Assembly (NCBI GenBank): GCA_028706995.1
Contig: JAQTVR010000095.1
Location: 1 to 5,077 of the forward strand
DNA: 5,077 nt
Direction of reading: 5' to 3'
Source of the DNA: Dehalococcoidales bacterium
GTDB lineage: Bacteria > Chloroflexota > Dehalococcoidia > Dehalococcoidales > UBA5627
A model generated the notes under the pieces. The model had not been told where the DNA came from, did no database searches, and worked only from the letters and a program-made list of their open reading frames with translations. Every line of letters begins with the position of its first letter. Position 1 is the first letter of the stretch. Positions 1 to 5,077 of this stretch are shown in pieces. Made by a program: the position numbers and the translations under genes.

Positions 1-1
1 A

Positions 2-433
2 GACCTCTATAATAAGCGTGAAGAAGAAATGACCCCGGTAGCTATGAGATTACTGGAACGATTTGTAATGTTACGAACGATAGATTCATCATGGGTGGAA
101 CACCTGACGGCAATGGAGTATATGCGACAGGGCATCGGCTTGCAGGCTATGGCGCAAAGAGACCCACTGGTAGCTTATAAACGCAAGAGCCACGAGATGT
201 TCGAGGACTTGATGGCTTCCATACAGTACGATGTGGTGCATACCATTTTCCATGTAGTCATCAAGAAAGGCGCCCCTCCACCCAAACCGGTTAATGTGAT
301 GGCAAAGGCTACAGGAGAAGATGACGGGGGTGGCAAACAGAAACTACCCAAAGTGCAGGGTAAAACTATCGGCAGAAACGACCCCTGCCCCTGCGGTAGC
401 GGCAAGAAGTTCAAGAAGTGCTGCGGGAAATAA
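2..433 (+). CDS. secA: SecA preprotein translocase ATPase, C-terminal fragment (5' end outside window)
   Basis: SecA is the cytoplasmic ATPase motor that pushes unfolded secretory proteins through the SecYEG channel in the inner membrane. Only the last 143 residues are here; the reading frame is open to the left edge, so the ATG at 29 is internal. Visible are the end of the helical scaffold/wing region, with the family pattern around ERFVMLRTIDSSWVEHL and the GIGLQAMAQRDPLVAYKRKS block (fragment residues 19-63), then a Pro/Gly/Lys-rich variable linker (about 88-123). Last comes the zinc-binding tail, CPCGSGKKFKKCC, with C129, C131, C140 and C141 in the CxC-x8-CC arrangement. In known SecA proteins this tail binds zinc and contacts SecB or the ribosome/lipid. 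The motor domains lie upstream and cannot be judged. It ends at TAA 431-433. An unknown gene follows 28 bp later on the same strand, probably in the same transcript. Identification is secure. Confidence 0.97.
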   Translation, partial: DLYNKREEEMTPVAMRLLERFVMLRTIDSSWVEHLTAMEYMRQGIGLQAMAQRDPLVAYKRKSHEMFEDLMASIQYDVVHTIFHVVIKKGAPPPKPVNVMAKATGEDDGGGKQKLPKVQGKTIGRNDPCPCGSGKKFKKCCGK

Positions 434-461
434 AGCCGTAGCTATCGATGAAATAATAAAT

Positions 462-1163
462 ATGGATAGTTACACAAAGATGAACACTAATCCCAATCAT
501 CCCGCACCGGCAGAAGAAGAGGCAATAAGACATCTGAAAGATGCCATCGCTTCGGGCAAGCACTGGTATATATCCCTGCTGGAAGCCATTAATATATGGC
601 AAATTCCCGAGGAAACTTTAGGAAACCGCCAATATAAATATATCATCGACGGTGAAGTGTTCGACTGGTTATTGCTTGCCGAACGCCTTTGCCAGACAGT
701 CGATGAGTCTATCCCGCAGGACGAAAAACAGGCGCTGCTTTTTAACGGAGAACCGCCGCTTAAACTCGATACCGATGAATTTAAACAGCTCATCGGCAGC
801 CGGAAATACCAGCAATATTTAAATTTCTTTTATGGTATTACCGTAGAGGAAGCCTTATTACAGGTGGTTGAGGACGAGATACGCAAGGAGAGGTCGTTCA
901 ACTCCGGCAATGAAGACAGCATAACCGATGAGGCTTACCGGCGTATATACGATTGTACGCAACATAATCTGCTCAAGATATTCAGTCGGGAAAAAGGCTT
1001 TCCGCAACAGTGTTCTATAGACCTTGCAGTCCTTAAAAAGTTTACCTACTGGCTATTCAAATACCGCCTGAGAACCTGCGATAAAGCCCGCATCGCCAGC
1101 GATACCAAAAAGGCAATTACCTGGCTCAAAAGTAAAAATAAATATAATATAACCAGCCTGTAG
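462..1163 (+). CDS. Conserved-looking soluble hypothetical protein downstream of secA (233 aa)
   Basis: I do not recognise a named family. The frame is open further upstream, to an ATG at 321, but that part overlaps the secA 3' end and reads as low-complexity out-of-frame peptide, so the ATG at 462 is the better start. An ATG at 480 (227 aa) is an alternative, and neither has a strong Shine-Dalgarno. The protein has no signal peptide or membrane segment. It looks mostly helical and charged: a helix with HLKDAIASGKHWYISLLEAI (residues 24-43), a motif YKYIIDGEVFDWLLLAERLC (58-77), a middle part with FKQLIGSRKYQQYLNFFYG (107-125) followed by EEALLQVVEDEIRKER (129-144), and a basic C-terminus with several Trp/Tyr residues. 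The four cysteines (77, 165, 184, 206) are scattered and do not form a metal motif. The short gap after secA suggests co-transcription, but no link to export is visible. That it is a real gene is well supported; its role is unknown. Confidence 0.85.
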   Translation: MDSYTKMNTNPNHPAPAEEEAIRHLKDAIASGKHWYISLLEAINIWQIPEETLGNRQYKYIIDGEVFDWLLLAERLCQTVDESIPQDEKQALLFNGEPPLKLDTDEFKQLIGSRKYQQYLNFFYGITVEEALLQVVEDEIRKERSFNSGNEDSITDEAYRRIYDCTQHNLLKIFSREKGFPQQCSIDLAVLKKFTYWLFKYRLRTCDKARIASDTKKAITWLKSKNKYNITSL

Positions 1164-1194
1164 AACGCGGGCACATTCTTATGTTAACTTTCTA

Positions 1195-1224
1195 TTGACA
1201 CAACAGTCCATATTATGCCAGAAT
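1195..1224 (+). promoter_or_regulatory. Possible sigma-70 type promoter for the 123-aa membrane protein
   Basis: A perfect TTGACA lies at 1195-1200 and a CAGAAT (4 of 6 to TATAAT) at 1219-1224, with an 18-bp spacer. It sits in the 117-bp gap between two co-directional genes, about 57 bp upstream of the start codon. The rest of the gap is AT-rich and offers other weak -10-like boxes (TATAAC at 1243-1248). A GCCAG direct repeat (1217-1221 and 1226-1230) flanks the -10. I see no terminator after the preceding gene, so read-through from secA is also possible. Confidence 0.4.
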
Positions 1225-1269
1225 TGCCAGCAAATCGGTTAATATAACTATTAAATAGGGGTGTAAATC

Positions 1270-1275
1270 AGGAGG
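1270..1275 (+). promoter_or_regulatory. Strong ribosome binding site AGGAGG
   Basis: AGGAGG ends five bases before the ATG at 1281. This is the strongest Shine-Dalgarno on the + strand of the window and fixes the start of the four-helix membrane protein. Confidence 0.9.
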
Positions 1276-1280
1276 GAAAA

Positions 1281-1652
1281 ATGCGAAACATCAAAGCAAC
1301 CTTAATCATTGCCGGTGCTATATATATAGCAGAAGGGATTGTTCTTCTTGTTGCACCCGACAGGATAGCCAGTTTATACAATTTCGAAGTGTTGACCGAT
1401 AGCATGTCCTATCTTATGGCTATTATCGGCAGTGCCTTTATTTCCGCCGGCGTCTGGTTTATAATGACCGTTCTCGACCCGCTGCGCAATATAAATGCTA
1501 TCAGGTTTGCCATATTGTGGACCAGCTTGTTAGTGATAGGTCCGCTATATTCGCTCTGGCAGGGCTATGTCGAGATCGGGCAGGTCTGGTTCGAAATGAT
1601 TTTGAATGCCGTCTTCGCTATCGCTTTACTTATTTTCTATCCGAAAAAGTAA
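1281..1652 (+). CDS. Small four-helix integral membrane protein of unknown function (123 aa)
   Basis: No catalytic or binding motif is visible. The sequence is almost entirely hydrophobic and gives four likely transmembrane helices, at about residues 6-25, 42-64, 73-94 and 102-119. A short basic start (MRNIK) and a basic end (YPKK) suggest both termini are cytoplasmic. After the first helix comes APDRIASLYNFE, with a Pro and a Leu-Tyr pair. This resembles a loop seen in several small uncharacterised four-helix membrane families, but I cannot name one. Its start is set by a strong AGGAGG. It has its own possible promoter and is followed after about 45 bp by a rho-independent terminator, so it probably ends the + strand transcript. 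It is a real gene by start signal, composition and context; its function is open. Confidence 0.88.
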   Translation: MRNIKATLIIAGAIYIAEGIVLLVAPDRIASLYNFEVLTDSMSYLMAIIGSAFISAGVWFIMTVLDPLRNINAIRFAILWTSLLVIGPLYSLWQGYVEIGQVWFEMILNAVFAIALLIFYPKK

Positions 1653-1696
1653 CAGTCTTAATATCGGGCTAAAACACATTTAATAGTTATAAATTT

Positions 1697-1726
1697 AAGC
1701 CGCTCTTTTCGGAGGGCGGCTTTTTT
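1697..1726 (+). terminator. Rho-independent terminator closing the + strand genes
   Basis: A 10-bp stem pairs AAGCCGCTCT (1697-1706) with GGAGGGCGGCTT bases 1713-1722, including one G-T pair, around a 6-base loop (1707-1712). It is followed by T at 1721-1726 and further T-rich sequence. It lies 44 bp after the stop of the 123-aa gene and 72 bp beyond the valS stop on the other strand. Read from the - strand the same hairpin has only a weak T run (TTAAATTT), so it may stop valS transcripts less efficiently. No separate valS terminator is visible in 1723-1794. Confidence 0.9.
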
Positions 1727-1794
1727 ATTTATTCCGGTTCTTATTAATCTCGGTTGGTGATAGTTTCCGCTCTTTTACCCAAGTTTATTCCCGA

Positions 1795-4464
1795 TTATGA
1801 TTCCAGATTAGCAAAGTGTGCCCTGAGTTTTTCCAGTTTATCCGTTTTAGCCGCCAGGTTGGCTCTTTCCTTTTCGATAACGGCTGCCGGGGCTTTAGAT
1901 AAAAAGGCCTCGTCCTTTAACCTGTCTTCAAGACGGATAACCTCGTTCTGGAACTGGTCAATTTCTTTTTGAGCCCGTTTCTTTTCAGCCTCGATATCCA
2001 CCATGCTCTGCATCGGGATAACCACTTCGATACCCTTTAAAACTATCACCAGAGAGTTTTCGGGAGCCTGCCCTTTCCTTTGCTTAAGGATAGTCGGGCT
2101 GGCTTTTGCCAGTGTCTGTATCGCCGAAGCGTAAGCGTTAATATCCTTTTCCAGTTGTCCAGCATATATCATTGCCTGAATCTGCCTGGATTGCTCTACT
2201 TTATATTCCGCCCTTGCATTGCGTATGGAGCGTATGATTTCCACCACCGAAGCCATTACTTCTTCAGCAACAACATCTCTAAAAGTTTCATCTGTCTGCG
2301 GATACGGGGCAATCATTATGGACTCTGTTCTTCCCGCATCGACAGGTAGCTTACTATTGATATTCTGCCATAGCTCTTCGGTTATAAAGGGCATAAAAGG
2401 ATGCAGCAAGCGTATTGATTTTTCCAATACCTCGATAAGAACGGGAATCGGCGAAATTACCCCCGAATCGGCATTTAATCTGACCTTGGTTATCTCGATG
2501 TACCAGTCGCAGAACTCGCCCCACAGGAAATCATGGATTTGCCTCTGGACTTCTCCGAACTGGAACTCCTTCATCAGGCGATCAACATCGGAGATGGTTG
2601 TATTAAGACGGCTCAGTATCCATCTGTCTTCCAGCGGCAATAAATCCTTTTTGATTTTCAAATCGCCATTGTATGATTCCATACTTTTTATGACAAAGCG
2701 TGTCGCATTCCACAACTTGTTGGCAAAGTTCCTGCCGGCTTCCATTTTTACCGGGGTTATCTTGGTATCGTTACCCGGCGAAATGCCGGTGGAAAGGGCA
2801 AAACGCAAGGCATCGGTGCCGTATTGCTCCATCAAATCGAGAGGATCAACCACATTGCCTCTGGTTTTACTCATCTTGTCGCCTTTTTCATCCCTGACAA
2901 GCCCGTGCAGATAAACCGTACGGAAGGGTATTTCCCCCGTGTCTTCTATACCCATCATTATCATGCGTGCAACCCAGAAAAAGAGAATATCATAAGCGGT
3001 TTCCATCACCGAGGTTGGATAAAAATAGCGCAAATCTGTTGTATCATCGGGCCAGCCCAGCGTCGAATGAGTCCATAACCCTGAACTGAACCAGGTATCC
3101 AGTACATCAGGATCCTGCTCGATTTCGGCAGAACCACAGGCGGAACAGCACTGCGGACCTTCTATATCAACTGTTAATGCATTGCATTTATTGCAGTACC
3201 ATACCGGAATCCGGTGTCCCCACCATAACTGACGTGAGATACACCAGTCGCGGATATTCTCCATCCAGTTCAGATAGACTTTTGTAAAACGTTCTGGCAG
3301 GATTGTTATCCGCCCATCCGTTACCGCTTCAATGGCAGGTTTTGCCAGCGGCGCAGTATTAACGAACCACTGTTTGCTGGCAACAGGCTCTACAACCGTG
3401 TGACAGCGGAAACAGTGACCTACCGAGTGACTATACGGCTCGATCTTTTCAAGCAATCCATCCTTTTCCAGATCGGCTATGATCGCCTTGCGGCAGGCAA
3501 ATCTATCCATACCGGCATATGGACCGGCATTCTCGTTCATAGAGGCATCGGGATTGAGTATATTTATCAAGGGCAGACTATGCCTCTGCCCAATTTCGAA
3601 GTCCACCGGGTCGTGTGCAGGAGTAACCTTAACAGCGCCGGTACCGAACTGGAGGTCCACGATATCATCGCCGACTACGGGTATCTCGCGGTTAACTACG
3701 GGAACGATAATCTTTTTACCTATTAGACCGCTGAAACGCTCATCTGCGGGATTAACTGCTATTGCCGTATCGCCCAGCAGCGTTTCGGGACGCGTTGTCG
3801 CTACCGTAAGATATTTCCCATTATCGTCAGCCAGTTTATAGCGTATATAGTAGAGATTTCCGGTCAAATCCTTGTGGTCGACTTCGAGGTCGGAAAGGGC
3901 TGTGGCACAACGCGGGCAGCGGTTGATTATACGCTCTCCCCTGTAAATAAGACCTTTATTATAGAGACGTACAAAAACAGCGCGCACCGCTTTACTGAGA
4001 CCTTCATCGAGTGTAAAACGTTCTCGGCTCCAATCGCAGGATATACCCAGTCTCTGGTGCTGGTGCATTATGGTATCATGGCATTCGTTAGCCCAATTCC
4101 ATACCCGTTCCTCGAACTTTTCCCTGCCTAAATTATGCTTATTGGTTCCTTCCCGTGCCAGTTGCCTCTCGACAACCACCTGCGCCGCAATACCAGCATG
4201 GTCGAAACCCGGAAGCCATAATGTTGGCTCTCCCAGCATGCGATGCCAGCGTATCATGATATCTTCAAGCGTAGCGGTAAGGGCATGGCCTACATGTAAA
4301 CCGCCTGTAACATTGGGCGGCGGCATCATTATTACAAACGGTTCCTTTTCCGGATCTATTTGCGGCTTGAAATACCCCTTCTCCATCCAGAACCTGTACC
4401 ATTTATCCTCCACCTGAGCCGCTTCATAGGCTTTAGCCATTTCATTTTGCGTTGATTCCGACAT
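1795..4464 (-). CDS. valS: Valyl-tRNA synthetase (complete, 889 aa)
   Basis: This class Ia aminoacyl-tRNA synthetase joins valine to tRNA-Val using ATP and hydrolyses wrongly charged threonine. The length is typical for bacterial ValRS. The Rossmann catalytic domain opens with PPPNVTGGLHVGHA, the HIGH signature being H57-V-G-H60. The CP1 editing domain spans about 205-345, with TTRPETLLGDTAIAV (223-237) and AHDPVDFEIG (283-292). Zinc-type cysteine pairs are seen at C183/C186, C351/C354, C424/C427 and C440/C443. DVLDTWFSSGLW (453-464) is characteristic of the family. The second ATP signature is K530-M-S-K-T534, a common variant of KMSKS. The anticodon-binding helical domain covers roughly 610-760, and the C-terminal tRNA-binding coiled coil about 822-887, rich in Glu/Lys/Leu. 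The ATG at 4464 has an AAAGGGG ribosome site at 4470-4476, five bases upstream. It lies 120 bp after the 100-aa membrane gene on the same strand. I see no frameshift or missing key residue. Confidence 0.99.
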   Translation of the reverse strand: MSESTQNEMAKAYEAAQVEDKWYRFWMEKGYFKPQIDPEKEPFVIMMPPPNVTGGLHVGHALTATLEDIMIRWHRMLGEPTLWLPGFDHAGIAAQVVVERQLAREGTNKHNLGREKFEERVWNWANECHDTIMHQHQRLGISCDWSRERFTLDEGLSKAVRAVFVRLYNKGLIYRGERIINRCPRCATALSDLEVDHKDLTGNLYYIRYKLADDNGKYLTVATTRPETLLGDTAIAVNPADERFSGLIGKKIIVPVVNREIPVVGDDIVDLQFGTGAVKVTPAHDPVDFEIGQRHSLPLINILNPDASMNENAGPYAGMDRFACRKAIIADLEKDGLLEKIEPYSHSVGHCFRCHTVVEPVASKQWFVNTAPLAKPAIEAVTDGRITILPERFTKVYLNWMENIRDWCISRQLWWGHRIPVWYCNKCNALTVDIEGPQCCSACGSAEIEQDPDVLDTWFSSGLWTHSTLGWPDDTTDLRYFYPTSVMETAYDILFFWVARMIMMGIEDTGEIPFRTVYLHGLVRDEKGDKMSKTRGNVVDPLDLMEQYGTDALRFALSTGISPGNDTKITPVKMEAGRNFANKLWNATRFVIKSMESYNGDLKIKKDLLPLEDRWILSRLNTTISDVDRLMKEFQFGEVQRQIHDFLWGEFCDWYIEITKVRLNADSGVISPIPVLIEVLEKSIRLLHPFMPFITEELWQNINSKLPVDAGRTESIMIAPYPQTDETFRDVVAEEVMASVVEIIRSIRNARAEYKVEQSRQIQAMIYAGQLEKDINAYASAIQTLAKASPTILKQRKGQAPENSLVIVLKGIEVVIPMQSMVDIEAEKKRAQKEIDQFQNEVIRLEDRLKDEAFLSKAPAAVIEKERANLAAKTDKLEKLRAHFANLES

Positions 4465-4469
4465 AATTG

Positions 4470-4476
4470 CCCCTTT
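4470..4476 (-). promoter_or_regulatory. Ribosome binding site of valS
   Basis: On the - strand AAAGGGG ends five bases before the ATG at 4464. It supports this start over any internal Met and the N-terminus matches the family length. Confidence 0.7.
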
Positions 4477-4496
4477 AAAGTTTTGTTAAAAATACC

Positions 4497-4552
4497 TTCC
4501 CCTATCCCATTGAGAGTGGAGAGGATTTAAAAGAGAGGGGCAATGCCCCTAA
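4497..4552. repeat. GC-rich inverted-repeat element in the valS upstream spacer
   Basis: The spacer between the 100-aa gene and valS (4465-4584) holds a compact set of G- and C-blocks. CCTATCC (4501-4507) pairs with GGAGAGG (4518-4524), with one mismatch. AGGGGC (4536-4541) pairs perfectly with GCCCCT (4545-4550) around a 3-base AAT loop. The mixture of CCCCTCTC-like and GGATAGGGG-like blocks looks like the short dispersed intergenic repeats common in bacterial genomes. That it recurs elsewhere is an inference, since only one copy lies in this window. Confidence 0.4.
4529..4550 (-). terminator. Possible weak terminator or attenuator between the 100-aa gene and valS
   Basis: Read on the - strand, the 6-bp GC-rich hairpin AGGGGC-ATT-GCCCCT is followed by CTCTTTTAAA. 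The stem is short and the T run is broken, so it could partly terminate the coaBC transcript, attenuate valS, or simply be part of the repeat element. Confidence 0.3.
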
Positions 4553-4563
4553 CATGCTATTTA

Positions 4564-4569
4564 ATTATA
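4564..4569 (-). promoter_or_regulatory. Possible -10 box for a valS promoter
   Basis: A perfect TATAAT lies on the - strand in an AT-rich stretch just after the stop of the 100-aa gene. No good -35 hexamer is found at 16-18 bp (the nearest, TTGATG at 4583-4588, is only 13 bp away). If it is used, valS would have a leader of about 90 bases containing the hairpin at 4536-4550. Confidence 0.28.
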
Positions 4570-4584
4570 TTAAAGAATTTGGCA

Positions 4585-4887
4585 TCAACCTGCAGTATTT
4601 CTTTTCTGCTTTATCTTGAGATAAATAAAGTGTACCAGAACAGAAAGAATAAATGTATATATAACTAAAGGCAAAATAAACAGAAAAACAACTAATGTAT
4701 CCCCGAAATCCCCGCTGAATAGCTGGTCAAAAAGAAAATAGACAAGCTTCGACCCAGCAAACAGATACACTGTTCCCCTTGCCTCATAGGTCATAAAAAG
4801 CTGATGATACCAGAACGTCGGGATCAGTAAATACAACACCAGCCAGGTAAGAAGAAATTGCTTACTCTTTAAATATTTCCAACTCAC
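4585..4887 (-). CDS. Small integral membrane protein of unknown function between coaBC and valS (100 aa)
   Basis: No family is recognised. The start codon is GTG (4887-4885), supported by a strong GGGAGGT ribosome site six bases upstream. The protein is hydrophobic and aromatic-rich: a basic start (WKYLKSKQ), a first transmembrane helix at about residues 10-30, a less certain hydrophobic or re-entrant stretch at about 39-57, and a long helix or helical pair at about 64-90. It ends in a basic tail (KIKQKRNTAG), which suggests a cytoplasmic C-terminus. Only four bases separate the coaBC stop from its start, so translation is probably coupled to coaBC. Nothing in it points to coenzyme A synthesis or tRNA charging, and the position may be simple operon hitch-hiking. 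The start signal and spacing make a real gene likely. Confidence 0.82.
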   Translation of the reverse strand: MSWKYLKSKQFLLTWLVLYLLIPTFWYHQLFMTYEARGTVYLFAGSKLVYFLFDQLFSGDFGDTLVVFLFILPLVIYTFILSVLVHFIYLKIKQKRNTAG

Positions 4888-4891
4888 TTAA

Positions 4892-5077
4892 TTACCTCCC
4901 GGCTGCCAGAATATTCACTACCCTATCTAATATCTTTTCCGCTACTTCACGCTTGGTTAATAATGGCAATTCTTCAACCTTACCTTTATTATCTATGATA
5001 GTGACCTTATTGGTATCGGTGCCAAAGCCGCTGTCTTTAGCCGTGATATCGTTAGCTACGATAAGATCCAGCCCTTT
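4892..5077 (-). CDS. coaBC: CoaBC bifunctional enzyme, C-terminal fragment (phosphopantothenate-cysteine ligase domain; 5' end outside window)
   Basis: The full protein makes 4'-phosphopantetheine for coenzyme A in two steps: CoaB joins cysteine to phosphopantothenate using a nucleotide triphosphate, and CoaC decarboxylates the product. Only the last 61 residues are here, in frame to the right edge and ending at TAA (4894-4892). They match the end of the CoaB domain: KGLDLIVANDIT (fragment residues 1-12), GFGTDTNKVTIID (17-29) and the closing ELPLLTKREVAEKILDRV (36-53), all in the family order. The CoaC flavin-binding half would lie to the right. A monofunctional CoaB cannot be excluded from this fragment alone, but fusion is usual in bacteria. 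It heads a - strand group with the 100-aa gene, and perhaps valS. Confidence 0.94.
   Translation of the reverse strand, partial: KGLDLIVANDITAKDSGFGTDTNKVTIIDNKGKVEELPLLTKREVAEKILDRVVNILAAGR
4894..4900 (-). promoter_or_regulatory. Ribosome binding site inside the coaBC 3' end
   Basis: GGGAGGT on the - strand is formed by the last two codons (GGG AGG) and first stop base of coaBC. It lies six bases before the GTG start of the 100-aa membrane protein and decides that start. Confidence 0.85.

Noticed and set aside
321..461. Upstream extension of the 233-aa gene to an ATG at 321
   Set aside because: It would overlap the conserved zinc-tail coding end of secA by over 100 bases in another frame, and the extra peptide is an Ala/Arg/Ser-rich shadow without a ribosome site.
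497..793. 98-codon - strand open frame inside the 233-aa gene
   Set aside because: Ser/Cys-rich shadow of a real gene on the opposite strand, with no start signals.
530..1160. Metal-binding motif in the 233-aa protein
   Set aside because: The four cysteines are widely spaced and not arranged in CxxC or similar pairs.
2862..2876. KMSKT in place of KMSKS in ValS as a sign of altered activity
   Set aside because: Thr at the last position is a known, tolerated variant of the class I signature, and every other catalytic motif is intact.
2219..2914. 231-codon + strand open frame opposite valS
   Set aside because: It lies wholly antisense to highly conserved valS codons. Its translation is Ser/Ile-rich with no recognisable domain, as expected for a shadow frame. 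The same holds for the + strand frames at 3479-3841 and 4070-4417.
4465..4584. T-box riboswitch in front of valS
   Set aside because: T-box leaders often control valS in Firmicutes, but the 120-bp spacer is short and has no AGGGTGGNACCGCG-like antiterminator sequence on the - strand.

Overview
This is an ordinary bacterial housekeeping stretch of moderate base composition. It carries two convergent gene groups that meet at a terminator near 1697-1726. The reliable landmarks are the 3' end of secA, a full-length valS and the 3' end of coaBC. I suspect an anaerobic Chloroflexota (Dehalococcoidia-like) genome, because the protein downstream of secA has the feel of conserved hypotheticals from that group. 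That is an impression from memory and was not searched.

Left half, + strand: the last 143 codons of secA, ending in the C-terminal zinc-binding motif; a 28-bp gap; an unrecognised soluble 233-residue protein; a 117-bp gap with a possible promoter; a 123-residue four-helix membrane protein with a textbook ribosome binding site; and a rho-independent terminator.

Right half, - strand, read from the window's right edge leftwards: the last 61 codons of coaBC (coenzyme A synthesis); a 100-residue small membrane protein with a GTG start, whose Shine-Dalgarno sequence overlaps the end of coaBC; a 120-bp spacer with GC-rich inverted repeats and a TATAAT box; and a complete 889-residue valyl-tRNA synthetase. 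coaBC and the small membrane gene are clearly co-transcribed. valS may be read from the same message or from its own promoter in the spacer.

There is no pathway shared by all genes: protein export (SecA), coenzyme A synthesis (CoaBC) and translation (ValS) lie next to three proteins of unknown role. I found no mobile element, CRISPR array, tRNA, rRNA or convincing new system. The points worth a second look are the three unassigned proteins and the repeat-like spacer in front of valS.
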